Source: a virus. From it: a stretch of 26,044 nucleotides of DNA. The stretch is taken from IMG/VR virus record IMGVR_UViG_3300031211_000340, positions 1 to 26,044 of that record; one strand, 5' to 3'. The notes below the pieces were generated by a model. That model was not told where the DNA came from. It ran no database searches and worked only from the letters and a program-made list of their open reading frames with translations. Below are positions 12,718 through 22,370 of the stretch, one piece after another; within the stretch, counting starts at the first letter, position 1; every line of letters starts with the position of its first letter. The position numbers and the translations under genes were made by a program.

Positions 12718-15700
12718 TTAATCGGACTCCTCAAAGCCTAAACCCAAGGCTACCTTTTTGGTAACCAACCTATTTAAATTATATAGATAGAAGAGATTCT
12801 GATATGGCATCAGCCTTCTAACCTTCTCGGCATCCTTAGTATCCAAAGCCTCGTAATCATCGCCAAATGCGACATTGCCCGACTTGTTCATCAAGAATAA
12901 AATATCTTCTACTGCCCCGCCTGTCGGTCCTGCAAGTGCACCCCAAATACCGCGAGAGTGGTATCGTGTAGAGCCCGTTCCGCCAACGGCCTTGTTCGCA
13001 AGATTGAATCCTTCCATGTAAACGCCAAGAATACCGCTTCTATCTATCGCTTCCTGCGAAAGCTTGCCCCAGGATAGGTCGACCTCTTCATCTGGCCGTC
13101 TTACCTTGGAGGAGATCGTATAGCTAAGCGCCCCCATAAACAGCGTTGCCACTGTTCCCATATAGAAGTTTGCATCGTTTCTAGAAAGCCCGGCAAGCAA
13201 CACTCTATTAGTTGAGGCGAACAGGAATGACTTGAACTGAAGCATTAGCTGCCCAATCAGTGTGTGTGATGCAAGCGGCTTGTCACCCATACCAGGCACA
13301 ATCGCGGTAAAATCTATCTCGGACACAATCGAGCCGCTGAATTGCTCCCACGCCTTGGCCACATCTGGGTCGTTCACGTTCCAGTCGCCATGGTTTGTGT
13401 AGTAGGAGCCACCCTCAACGCCGCCGGTCTTTTTGAATTCCCGGTAAATTGTTCTGTAGCTAGACTCATCTATCCCAAGATTATTTAGACGAATGCGCTC
13501 TTGTCTCGACATCTTGCCTGTATTCGCCCATCTATCAATAGCTCTCAATGTTCTTGAAATCGACATACTGCCCGCAATCTCTTGCATCATGTCATTCCAC
13601 TGGTTCATTAGGGTTGCGTTGCCAAATGTTGAGCCTGCCAAGTCGAGGCCCCTGGTAAACGCGCCTTCTTCTAAGGCTGTCCCTTCGTGGTCAAGCATGC
13701 TTTTTAAGCGCTGACCCCTTACGGTTTCAATAGTTTTTCCTAGGTCTTTTAAAAGGCTAAGGTTTTCATTGTTGACCTTCATGCCGGACATGCGTCTTAA
13801 AATTGGCGACATGCCTTCACGCATAAATGATAGTGGGCCGTGCTTCATGACATGGTAGCCAACATCAGAAATACTGGTAATGGTCATAAACCCAAGCAGT
13901 CTGACAAAGTTGTATGTCTTGATGTTTTTCGCAATCGTCGCGCCTGCATTGTCCATGGTGTTTGGACCTCTGCCATAGATACCTTGCATCAGCTCAAGCG
14001 ACGCAATCATGTCTGACTTATTCTTCTCGTATTGCTTTTCAATCTTTGCACTTTCTTTGGCGCTTTTGCCTTGTTTTGCAATCTCTAAATCGTTTGTTAA
14101 GTCTTCTAGGAACTGCGTGGTCAACTCATTTAAGTTTGGCGTTTCAAGTGACGCTTCTCTTTCGTTGATTTCAGCAAGCTCTCTAATAATGGATGGCTTT
14201 TCTTCAGTGGATGCCTTGCTTAGGCGCACCTCAAGCTGCTCTTTTTTAATCTGCAAATCTTGCAGCTTGCTTTGAACACGGCCAGGACTGACATTGCGCC
14301 GGGCGAACTTATTTAGCTCAATCGTGGGTATCATTGCTTTTGAGTAAAGACTTGAAACCTTGCTCGCGCTGTTAATTAGCCAATCTTCAATCATCTCATC
14401 TGGGATTAAAAAGCTTCTGTTGTGCAGCGGTTTTGACTTCCCGCCCGAAAACATCCGCAGTAGTGGGTTTCTCAAATGCGAATCATTTCTGCCCAAGATA
14501 TTGGAAATCGTGTTATCAATGATAGCCTCTAAGTGCGCCTCATCATCTATAATTTTTCGAATATTCCCATCCGTGTCACGCAAATCAAATGGCACCGCAT
14601 CTTCCAGGCTCTTTTGCTGGTTCTTTAAGTTTGCTTCAGCCGTCTCAAGCGTTTCTCTGCGCCGCAAACTGGCAAGCTTCTTGTTTTCAGCCTCAGTCCT
14701 TTTTGATAATCGCTCAAGCCTTTTCATTTCGGCCTGGTTTATCTTGGCAACCGTAACAGCCCTCTTTGCAGTTGTTACCTGGGTGTTTAGGGCTTTAAGG
14801 GTCGGTTGAAAGGCTTTTAGCTCTTCGTTTTTCGAGACAAAGTAAGGTCGTATGGCTGATTTGAATGCCGGAACATTTTCCTTAATAGCCTGTCGGTTAT
14901 AAACCCGTGTCAAATAACTGATAGCTGTTTGCTGCGTGACGTTTTCAGGTAAAAGGCCCAGGTTTATCGCCTCATCTTTTAATGGGTCAAACACCTTTTT
15001 CCTCAAAAGCTCAGCAGCTTGCTGGACAGCGGGGTTGGCACTTTCATCGCCGCGGCGCAAAGCCTTGCCGACTTGCGCATCAAACTCATCGAATCCAAGG
15101 CCTTGTCTTGAGGCAATACCTCTGACGGCTTTAAAGGGCCCGCGTTCAATGCCGGCTTGCTGATAAAATATATCTTGATAGTCAGAGAATGCTTTCTCAA
15201 TCTTGCCATATTGAAGCTTCATCAGCCTTTCAACGTTAACGGGGGCGGCCTCGTTCCCGCTCTCTGGCAAGTGCTTGTTAAGGACGATATTATGATCGTA
15301 AATCAGGTTCGCAAAGTTCCTAGCAGACTCGAACTCAGACCCCATAAGGCGATTCATTGGTGTTAGGTTCTCGCCTAGCTTCCCAACAAACTTGGCCATG
15401 CCTGCCATCTGGTCGCTTTGTCTCAAATAGTCTGGGTCTACTTTTGCGGCTGACAAGTCCTGTGATTTAGGCGCACCATAGCCATTGGCCAGCGTGTCAA
15501 CCACCTCTGCTCGTGCGGTTCGACCTATAGGGCCACCCATTACAGCGCCACCCACGCCGCCCATTACTGCGCCAACTGTTGCCGCAGCAAGTACATTAAA
15601 TAAAGACTCTTCTACCGTTCTTAACTTTTGCGTTGGAACCAAAGCAGCCTCCTGCACCGCTTGGGATGCAGCAGATGCAAGGCTTATCGAGGCTGCGCTG

Positions 15701-16158
15701 CGAAGAGCGGAGTAGCCAGCTTTGGCGGACTTATAAATCGCACCGCCAGGAAGCAATATTGTTGGGTCTACAATATTTACCAAGATCCCCAAAGCAAAAG
15801 AGCTTGTCGGGTGGTTCGCCATATTCTCTCTATCGTTAATCTCTTTTCTTATTTTGTCGGCAATATCACTGACGTCTTCAAGGCTTTTTGAGGCAACAAA
15901 TTGATCTCGATAAGATTGCATGTCTTCTGGCACGTTATCAAAGTAGTCAAAGTCCGGGACTGCTTCATTTGCCTTGAGCTTTCGCCCCAGCGCTTTATCC
16001 TCAGCAAAAGACCCAAATATGTTTTCTTGTCGCCATACCGAGCCGCTTAGACTCAAGGCAACCGTCTGGTCATACTGAAAGCGAGGGTTAATCGTATCAG
16101 CTGGTGACGAGTCAAGCAGGCTCGGGCCAAACTCTTTAACGTCGATGACATCACTCAT
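12718..16158 (-). CDS. Internal virion protein, T7 gp16-like (DNA ejection channel)
   Basis: A 1146-aa protein from the ATG at 16158, preceded by AGAGG at usual spacing; a GTG two codons earlier is less likely. The ATG overlaps the gp15-like stop (ATGAGTGA). The N-terminus lacks the lytic transglycosylase domain of T7 gp16. Two hydrophobic, glycine-rich stretches (about 120-141 and 187-213) could insert in membranes. Long charged helices (about 440-520 and 610-720) look coiled-coil. A central part (about 750-1000) is helical and ends in a hydrophobic stretch (GTVATLFMGALSYTISSKV). Size, position after gp14/gp15-like genes and composition support the innermost core protein that forms the trans-envelope conduit. 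Confidence 0.75.
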   Translation of the reverse strand: MSDVIDVKEFGPSLLDSSPADTINPRFQYDQTVALSLSGSVWRQENIFGSFAEDKALGRKLKANEAVPDFDYFDNVPEDMQSYRDQFVASKSLEDVSDIADKIRKEINDRENMANHPTSSFALGILVNIVDPTILLPGGAIYKSAKAGYSALRSAASISLASAASQAVQEAALVPTQKLRTVEESLFNVLAAATVGAVMGGVGGAVMGGPIGRTARAEVVDTLANGYGAPKSQDLSAAKVDPDYLRQSDQMAGMAKFVGKLGENLTPMNRLMGSEFESARNFANLIYDHNIVLNKHLPESGNEAAPVNVERLMKLQYGKIEKAFSDYQDIFYQQAGIERGPFKAVRGIASRQGLGFDEFDAQVGKALRRGDESANPAVQQAAELLRKKVFDPLKDEAINLGLLPENVTQQTAISYLTRVYNRQAIKENVPAFKSAIRPYFVSKNEELKAFQPTLKALNTQVTTAKRAVTVAKINQAEMKRLERLSKRTEAENKKLASLRRRETLETAEANLKNQQKSLEDAVPFDLRDTDGNIRKIIDDEAHLEAIIDNTISNILGRNDSHLRNPLLRMFSGGKSKPLHNRSFLIPDEMIEDWLINSASKVSSLYSKAMIPTIELNKFARRNVSPGRVQSKLQDLQIKKEQLEVRLSKASTEEKPSIIRELAEINEREASLETPNLNELTTQFLEDLTNDLEIAKQGKSAKESAKIEKQYEKNKSDMIASLELMQGIYGRGPNTMDNAGATIAKNIKTYNFVRLLGFMTITSISDVGYHVMKHGPLSFMREGMSPILRRMSGMKVNNENLSLLKDLGKTIETVRGQRLKSMLDHEGTALEEGAFTRGLDLAGSTFGNATLMNQWNDMMQEIAGSMSISRTLRAIDRWANTGKMSRQERIRLNNLGIDESSYRTIYREFKKTGGVEGGSYYTNHGDWNVNDPDVAKAWEQFSGSIVSEIDFTAIVPGMGDKPLASHTLIGQLMLQFKSFLFASTNRVLLAGLSRNDANFYMGTVATLFMGALSYTISSKVRRPDEEVDLSWGKLSQEAIDRSGILGVYMEGFNLANKAVGGTGSTRYHSRGIWGALAGPTGGAVEDILFLMNKSGNVAFGDDYEALDTKDAEKVRRLMPYQNLFYLYNLNRLVTKKVALGLGFEESD

Positions 16159-18739
16159 TTTCACCTCTTGCCTTTACGCGCCCCTTTATTTGCTCGGACC
16201 TTTCCCTCACAAACTCTTTCTTTTTCATGCCTCTTTCAATTTCGCGCATTGTGCCGCCAGGAACAAAGTTGTCCATGATGAAGCTTCTTGGGTTTTCTAA
16301 GTCAAATATTGCACCAGCCTCTTTCTTTGAGACTTCATCAATGGTCTTATTTGTCATCTCTTCAGCGACAGACGGCAAGAACTCTTCGAATGGCACCACG
16401 GCGAATTCGGCCACACCGCGAGGATTAAATCTGTCAGGCACAGGCTGCGTAATACCAAAATCATCTTTGTAGTACAGGCCGTATGTCACGCGCTCATTGT
16501 TTCGAGACATGGTGGAGGCATCAGATTGAATAAAGACTTGCCTTTTTGTGCCGTCAATAACCAGCGATGGGACACGCCTTGTGGCTCTAGCGAGCGCACC
16601 TGTAATACCGGAAGTGCCCGCACGCTCTGTACCAACAAACGAGACCAAAGGTGTTGTCATTAGCTGTTCTTGTGAAACACTATCAGGAATTCGGTTACCT
16701 TCTTCGCCCCACTGGACCTGAACGCCCCCAGTGCTGCCGACATTTATCTCTCTGGAGAGCCGATTGGCCTCCCCTACAAGGGCCTGAATATCCTGCTGGC
16801 TTGCATCTGGGTTTTGCCTTAGCTCTATCAGCTGATTTGTGACCGCCTCAAGCGCCTGCCTGTTCTCGTCAACCTGACCCGCAAGCGCCTGCGCTCTCTC
16901 ATAGTTGTTGGCCACTTGATTGACGGCCATGGCCACCTGGTTGTCGAACCAAACACCTTCGGTTGACAGGGCAACGGTCTTCTCTGGCGGGTACCACATT
17001 AACTGATTGTCATCGGCGTATTTGCTCTTGCCTACAATATTAGTCATTTGGCGCTTCGTAAACTCTTGAGCCTCAGAAAGTGTGCCCATTTCCATAGAGT
17101 TAATTCTAAGTAGGTCGCTGTACGCTTTAAATATTTCAGGGTTATTGCTCGCGTCACCATCCAAGTCTTGCTTAAAGCTTCTTTTTAGGTTCTTCGCGCC
17201 TTTGGTCCCGCTATAGTTGTTCTTGAAGTTCGTCAAGCGTGACTGCCTGGTAAAGTCGTCGACTTCTAATATGTTCTTCTTGGAACGTTCCATTGCGAAC
17301 TCAGGGGCCAATCCGCCACGCTCTGTCTGTAGAAGAGCCGACATCGCAACCTGCTCTGCCCTCTTATCCATAGAGAGTGCATTTGAACGATTAAGATTCT
17401 GACCGTCTCCAGCCATTCTCTTGTATGCAATCAACGCCTCTGACGCATTACCCATGGCTTCACCTTGCGACAAGAAGGCATAGCTCAGCTCTTGATTGAA
17501 CTCCGGAATAGGAGTGTTAAAGTTTCTGGCGACATCAGCTTTATCGATAAGAGATAACTGCGTATTCTCGTTGCCAGTGGCCTCTCTTTTCATGTCCAGC
17601 GCGCCATCGAGCATCATGTTGTAGCTGGCGTCTTTTACCTCAGACGAGGCTCTTGCAGCTTTTGCCGGGTCAAGCGCATTGTCTTTTAGAAAGCTTTGAA
17701 CTTGGACCTGTTGCTTGTTTGCTTTTAACTGGTCACGGATAAATCGCGTTTCAAGCTTTGTGTAGCTAAGCGCCGACATGTCATTGCGCGCTTCCTCAAG
17801 GTCCGAGACCGACTGAACCTGACCGGTGTCCAGCATTTGCGTCCATCTGGCAACGTTGAGCTGCTCTTGCTGGTTAACAAGCCTATCTTGCTGTCCCTTT
17901 AGCTTTAAAACCTGGACTGTCGCCTGGTTCCATTGGTCGAACGTCATGCTTTCGGGTTTGGTTTCGGCCAAGCCTGTTAAAAAGGCCTCTTCTCTGCCCT
18001 CAACTCTTGACTGAAGATACTCCCGCGTCACGGTGGCAGACATGAATGTGTCGTTCATCGCCTCGAGCGCATCTGCATGCTGCTTTGGGCTTAGAAGGCC
18101 AAGAGCTTTCTTGTCTGCCAATAGCTGTTGAACACTTTGTTGTGATTCTTTGGCGCTATCTAAATCTCCACCCATCGTGGATTCGCGCAGCGTTTTGATA
18201 CTTTCACTAATCGCATAGTTAAAATCATCGTCTAGTCTTTTGGTGTTGAAAGACTGAACCTTTCCACCTACAGCGCCCTGCGTGCGAATAAAGTCTTGCG
18301 TTAACCTCAGCCCGACTTGTGTTTTAATTGCCGGGTCAACGCCTTCCAGCGTTCCCTCAAGAACACCCTGAGCAACCTCGTTGAACTGGGCCATTGTGTT
18401 TGAATTAATCGTGCCAGGGGCCGTCATTCTTACAGCCAAGTCAGAGAGTTGTTTGCCAGCATTAAGTGAAGCTAAAGTTCCCTGCGTGTTCAGGTAGGCA
18501 TCATTGTATGCGCGTGTTGCAGCGCCAATGCCAGGGGCCAGTGTTGATGTTTTGCCAGCAGCCGCATCATCTGCGCCCTGCCTTTTTGCAACCTCAACGC
18601 CAGCCTTCACAGCTACAGAGCCAGCAATATCCGCAAGACCTAAAAAGGCCTGTGAGATACCGCCAAACCCCTGATTGGTTGGAAGCTTGACGCTCTTCTC
18701 TAGGGCTTGACGCTGTAGCATCTGTAACTTTTCAGTCAT
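16151..18739 (-). CDS. Internal virion protein, T7 gp15-like
   Basis: An 862-aa, almost wholly helical, Gln/Ala-rich protein without membrane segments. Features include a glycine-containing N-terminal helix pair (GFGGISQAFLGLADIAGSVA, about 24-43), long amphipathic helices, and a helical heptad-like stretch before residue 680. In T7-like phages the gene at this point encodes the middle ring of the ejected core complex, which bridges the gp14 pore and the gp16 channel. The family call rests on size, composition and synteny, not on a signature motif. Two bases separate its start from the gp14-like stop; GGGGG upstream may act as ribosome binding site. Confidence 0.7.
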   Translation of the reverse strand: MTEKLQMLQRQALEKSVKLPTNQGFGGISQAFLGLADIAGSVAVKAGVEVAKRQGADDAAAGKTSTLAPGIGAATRAYNDAYLNTQGTLASLNAGKQLSDLAVRMTAPGTINSNTMAQFNEVAQGVLEGTLEGVDPAIKTQVGLRLTQDFIRTQGAVGGKVQSFNTKRLDDDFNYAISESIKTLRESTMGGDLDSAKESQQSVQQLLADKKALGLLSPKQHADALEAMNDTFMSATVTREYLQSRVEGREEAFLTGLAETKPESMTFDQWNQATVQVLKLKGQQDRLVNQQEQLNVARWTQMLDTGQVQSVSDLEEARNDMSALSYTKLETRFIRDQLKANKQQVQVQSFLKDNALDPAKAARASSEVKDASYNMMLDGALDMKREATGNENTQLSLIDKADVARNFNTPIPEFNQELSYAFLSQGEAMGNASEALIAYKRMAGDGQNLNRSNALSMDKRAEQVAMSALLQTERGGLAPEFAMERSKKNILEVDDFTRQSRLTNFKNNYSGTKGAKNLKRSFKQDLDGDASNNPEIFKAYSDLLRINSMEMGTLSEAQEFTKRQMTNIVGKSKYADDNQLMWYPPEKTVALSTEGVWFDNQVAMAVNQVANNYERAQALAGQVDENRQALEAVTNQLIELRQNPDASQQDIQALVGEANRLSREINVGSTGGVQVQWGEEGNRIPDSVSQEQLMTTPLVSFVGTERAGTSGITGALARATRRVPSLVIDGTKRQVFIQSDASTMSRNNERVTYGLYYKDDFGITQPVPDRFNPRGVAEFAVVPFEEFLPSVAEEMTNKTIDEVSKKEAGAIFDLENPRSFIMDNFVPGGTMREIERGMKKKEFVRERSEQIKGRVKARGENE

Positions 18740-18741
18740 GG

Positions 18742-19227
18742 TTAAGATCCCCCGCCAGCACCAGCGCCACCGCCAGCACCGCCACCGCCACCACTAAAGG
18801 CAACCGCATTTGTCGCAGAGCCAATCAAGCTGCTAATTGCAGAGATGTTTTGCCCCAAAGCGCGTGAACGAATGTTAGCTTTGTTTGCATTGGCCGCCAC
18901 ATCAATAAATTTCTTCTGGTTATCAATCGCTTTTTGGTCTTTCAAGTAGTTTGAAACACTGCCCGCTGCGAACTGACGAACAAGAGACCCCCCAGAGCCT
19001 GAGCGCAAGGAAGAAAGCGCCAGCTGAGAGGCCAAAGCTTGCCGAAAGTTTTGCGTCTGCGTTAAGGCCTGGTCGGTGGCTTCTAATTTCGCGCGCTCTC
19101 TTTCAGCGTTTACTTGTGCTAATTCTGCTTTCTTTTGCTTTTCGTTCATCACAATGCCAGCGCCGGTCGCAACCGCCTGGCTTGCCGCTGCTGCAATAAG
19201 AAGTGTACTTACTCCGCCATCTGCCAT
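18742..19227 (-). CDS. Internal virion protein, T7 gp14-like (outer-membrane pore candidate)
   Basis: A 161-aa protein. The N-terminal hydrophobic helix (STLLIAAAASQAVATGAGIV, about 7-26) is followed by a long coiled-coil of Lys/Glu/Ala/Gln (28-70). Next comes GSGGSLVRQFAAGSVSNYL, a helical part, and a poly-Gly/Ala tail at the end. T7 gp14 has the same layout and forms a pore in the outer membrane on ejection. Its ATG overlaps the preceding stop (TAATG). The glycine-only tail of about 17 residues is unusual and may be a flexible tether. Confidence 0.8.
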   Translation of the reverse strand: MADGGVSTLLIAAAASQAVATGAGIVMNEKQKKAELAQVNAERERAKLEATDQALTQTQNFRQALASQLALSSLRSGSGGSLVRQFAAGSVSNYLKDQKAIDNQKKFIDVAANANKANIRSRALGQNISAISSLIGSATNAVAFSGGGGGAGGGAGAGGGS

Positions 19228-21713
19228 TATGAAATCTCCAATCTGTAGCCAATACCAATTATAGTCATCGGCTGTGGGAGCGACTGACTAATTTCTATTT
19301 GTGTTCGAGGGTTCCACCCGGACATTGGGGACACCTCGTAAAATCCTGTTTGCGCCACAGGTCTTTGGTCTAATATAAAGTTGTTCAAATGTAGCGCTGG
19401 CACCTCGAGCCCGTTCACCGTGACATTTAAGGACTCAAAGTAATCAACAAACACGCCTTTGATGTGTTTCGGGTTGTACACGTTCTGCGAGTAGAACTCT
19501 CGGCCCACAACAGGCATCGGCACCAGCCTTGGAATGTAGTTTAGGCCAACCTTTACATCACTTGACTCCACCGAAACGGTTATCTCGCCCGATGCATCAA
19601 CGAAGTGAGGTCCATCAGGGGCGCCATCAACGAGTGCATACACTTGCATGCCCTGAAGATGGTCGAGCCCCGTTACCAACCCGACTGAGCTGGAGGTTGT
19701 GGACTCGCTACCATCGGTATAAACGCTAAAATCTACGTTCTCAAGGTACAATCTTGTCGCCGTGTTTGTGAGAATCTGATCTTCTATTGGCGCTGTCACC
19801 AGTGTCTCGGCTGTCCGACGAATTCTTATCCAGAACTTTGTCTCTGGAATTCCAATGGTGTCTTCTGGCATAACTGCGCCGCCTGTCAGATAGTCTTCGA
19901 TGTTTATCGGCGACCATTCTGACGTGTCTGCGTCTAGAGACCATAAAATTGTTCCTGCTGCTGAAAAGCCTGTTGTGCCATCTGTGACAGAAAATGTTGT
20001 CCACGCACCATCAGCGTTTAAGTATTCAAATGTCGGGGCAATCGTGGCGCTTGCAACCGTGTTCAAAGTAACCGCCAATCTGTAAAAAGGCTGGTCATGA
20101 CCGATGAGCAAATATTCGTTCTCAGCGTTGAACAATGTAACGTCTGTTCCTGCGTCAGCCGCTGCCGCTGTGATGTCTGTGAAGCTTTGAAAGTCTCGAT
20201 TTGCTGTGTAGACATTCGTCAGCGTACCCGCTGTTGTCGTGCCCGTTCCAATGTTCCGCTCAACAATCAAAACGCCGGTGTCGCCATTGGAAAACGTATG
20301 TTTTACTCGGCCGCGCGTCGAATTAATTGTCCAGCCCTGAACCTGCTGGCTGACAAGGCTTTGAAAGATTGAAAGCTGCCCATCTGTGTTGGCAACCATC
20401 AAGAAAGAGCCATCGTTCGTCTCAGGGCGATAGACAGAGGTGCTCACCGGTACGTTAACAGCTTGTGGCGAGAATAAAGACGCATCAATTACATTGATAG
20501 AGCCGCCCGCAATATCATACTGCGCTGCGTTTATTTTCTGCTTATTGCTGTCAACATAGAAAACCTGATTATCCAGTATCTTTGCGCCGAGCTCATCTGC
20601 ACCAGAGGAGTCTTGCTCATTCAGAAATATCGTTGAGGCAGTGACGGGTCTATCAAGAAACATAGAAGAAGAGTAAATACTTGAAGCACCAAGAACAACC
20701 AAAACCCGAGCGCCAACAATATCTTGGACCTCGTCGTTTCCTCCTGAGTTGACAGATAAAGAAAAAGAGTTCGTATCGAACGCTTCAGAATCATCAAAAT
20801 TGTAAAAATCCCCCGAGTCAGAAAAACTTACAAAGCTCTTAATTGCCAAGGTTCGGCCTAGCACCAACCTGTTTTGGAAAAAATCGCCACGTGATGGCCA
20901 GCCTCTGTCAGCGCCCGCAGGCGTTCCGCCGCTGGAGTTGCCCCAAGCCACTTCTTCGAGCAGTGCGCGAGATCCTTTAATCGCCGACGTTGAGTTAAAC
21001 GATTCGATTGTATCGCCCGTTGCAATTGTTCCCCCAGCATTGACAGACGTGATGCGCATAACGCCACCGCCTCCCACGAATAAACCGCCAACATGGCCAG
21101 CTGTAAAAAAGGCGCTACTGCCAGTCAATGTGATGCCGGTGCCTGACGTGGCGCTTGGCGTGAAGGTGTCAGAGCCACCGCGATAAGAGGTGCCATCAAT
21201 AATGCTAAAGTCGTACGTCGGTCTGTTCGCAAAGGTAATCGCAGTTAGCGCCCATGTTGTGTCATTTGTTCTTGTCAGTTCACGAGGCTGAATGTTTTCA
21301 TGAAGAACAATAATCCGGCCCTGTGCGTGCAACAAATAGACATCGCTAATCTGAGCTGACGTATATGCCGTCGCTGCTACCGTTGTCTGCAGCGCGCCGT
21401 TTAGATAAATATCGAAAGCAGAGGTCGTTGAGTTTGCTCGCATAATAATGACGAACGTTTTTTCAGGTGAGAACTCAAACACAATTCCGTTAATCGTGTC
21501 GGCATCTGTAATGGGGGAATTTGCATCTGCGACGTTAATCATCGTGGACACATAAGTTGTGCCAAAGCGACGACTGCTGCCACCTTGTGGCTGAATCAGC
21601 ATGTTTCTAGCAACGCGAGCGCCTTTGTAGTAACCCTCGAAGTCAGCTCTTGCCAACAGCTTTGGGTCTAACTCGCCTAGAGAAAATACATTCTGCAGTT
21701 CACGAATAGGCAT
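19227..21713 (-). CDS. Tail tubular protein B-like (T7 gp12-type tail nozzle)
   Basis: An 828-aa protein. The start at 21713 (MPIRELQNVFSLGELDPKL) is chosen because its ATG overlaps the gp11-like stop as TAATG; the longer frame uses TTG. The N-terminus has the family pattern FSLGELDPKLLARADFEGYY followed by ARVARNMLIQPQGGSSRRFG, typical of phage nozzle proteins. The body is beta-rich with Ser/Thr/Gly. Six copies of gp12 form the lower tube of the T7 tail and contact the fibres and tube A ring. Length is close to that of T7 gp12 (about 794 aa). Confidence 0.9.
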   Translation of the reverse strand: MPIRELQNVFSLGELDPKLLARADFEGYYKGARVARNMLIQPQGGSSRRFGTTYVSTMINVADANSPITDADTINGIVFEFSPEKTFVIIMRANSTTSAFDIYLNGALQTTVAATAYTSAQISDVYLLHAQGRIIVLHENIQPRELTRTNDTTWALTAITFANRPTYDFSIIDGTSYRGGSDTFTPSATSGTGITLTGSSAFFTAGHVGGLFVGGGGVMRITSVNAGGTIATGDTIESFNSTSAIKGSRALLEEVAWGNSSGGTPAGADRGWPSRGDFFQNRLVLGRTLAIKSFVSFSDSGDFYNFDDSEAFDTNSFSLSVNSGGNDEVQDIVGARVLVVLGASSIYSSSMFLDRPVTASTIFLNEQDSSGADELGAKILDNQVFYVDSNKQKINAAQYDIAGGSINVIDASLFSPQAVNVPVSTSVYRPETNDGSFLMVANTDGQLSIFQSLVSQQVQGWTINSTRGRVKHTFSNGDTGVLIVERNIGTGTTTAGTLTNVYTANRDFQSFTDITAAAADAGTDVTLFNAENEYLLIGHDQPFYRLAVTLNTVASATIAPTFEYLNADGAWTTFSVTDGTTGFSAAGTILWSLDADTSEWSPINIEDYLTGGAVMPEDTIGIPETKFWIRIRRTAETLVTAPIEDQILTNTATRLYLENVDFSVYTDGSESTTSSSVGLVTGLDHLQGMQVYALVDGAPDGPHFVDASGEITVSVESSDVKVGLNYIPRLVPMPVVGREFYSQNVYNPKHIKGVFVDYFESLNVTVNGLEVPALHLNNFILDQRPVAQTGFYEVSPMSGWNPRTQIEISQSLPQPMTIIGIGYRLEIS

Positions 21714-22321
21714 TATCGATACCGTCCCCAACCTGAATTGTTGTAGCGAGAGCCTCGCACCTCAAGCCAAGGATTGCTTTGAATCCCAACGCCTGGAGAG
21801 TTTTGTCCGTCGATAAACATCGCTGTAGCCCTGGCGCGTTGCGTCTTACCTTCTAATATCTGCGCAAGCTGTGGGTTTTCAGCAACAGAAAGTGCCATGT
21901 CGGCAGCGATTCTGTATGTAATAAAGATTTTAAACGCAGCGGACCAGCTTGTGACTGGTGCGTCATACGCATATTCGAGCTTTAGTTCGCCCGCTGATGA
22001 TGTGTAAATTCTGTTTTCAAATATTTGAAATCGTACGTTTGGGAATAAACGTGATACGCAAAGCAAGTCTGTCGGCAAATCATACGCCGTGCTCCATTCT
22101 GCAAAGTCAGGGTCAAAGCCTGCAACTTGAGAGAGCTGAACTTGTTTCTTCGCGAATTTCCAGTTGTTTGAACCGAGCTCACCCGGAACAAGCATGTCAT
22201 ACATTTTCTGTACGCTCAGTGCGAACTGGTCTGAATCTGATATAGACGTGAAGGGCTTTTTACCAAGTATCAGCGCCGCATTTGACTGTATTTCTATTTC
22301 CGTCGTTGGACCTGTAGACAT
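21713..22321 (-). CDS. Tail tubular protein A-like (T7 gp11-type adaptor)
   Basis: A 202-aa protein. The family pattern is present: an N-terminal helix pair (EIEIQSNAALILGKKPFTSI), CxxxxP-type region replaced by KMYDMLVPGELGSNNWKFAKKQVQLS, LPTDLLCVSRLFPN and LEYAYDAPVTSWSAAFKIFITYRIAADMA, then ending PWLEVRGSRY. In T7, twelve gp11 copies form the ring between portal and nozzle. AGGAGG lies four bases before the ATG. A strong terminator at 22339-22363 stands between it and the capsid operon, so it needs read-through or another promoter. Confidence 0.9.
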   Translation of the reverse strand: MSTGPTTEIEIQSNAALILGKKPFTSISDSDQFALSVQKMYDMLVPGELGSNNWKFAKKQVQLSQVAGFDPDFAEWSTAYDLPTDLLCVSRLFPNVRFQIFENRIYTSSAGELKLEYAYDAPVTSWSAAFKIFITYRIAADMALSVAENPQLAQILEGKTQRARATAMFIDGQNSPGVGIQSNPWLEVRGSRYNNSGWGRYR

Positions 22322-22338
22322 GGTGCCTCCTCACTTGT

Positions 22339-22363
22339 AAAGAAAGAGGGGGCGAACCCCCTC
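22339..22363 (-). terminator. Strong intrinsic terminator after the capsid/decoration unit
   Basis: On the minus strand GAGGGGG-TTCG-CCCCCTC forms a 7-bp GC stem with a stable UUCG tetraloop, followed by TTTCTTT. It starts eight bases after the decoration gene stop (22371). Confidence 0.85.
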
Positions 22364-22370
22364 ATCCGAG

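Noticed and set aside
16159-16164. GTG start of the gp16-like gene
   Set aside because: The ATG at 16158 has better spacing to AGAGG and overlaps the previous stop in the way seen at other junctions here.
21714-21731. TTG start of the tail tubular B-like gene
   Set aside because: The ATG at 21713 forms a TAATG junction with the preceding stop, and the family motif begins directly after it.
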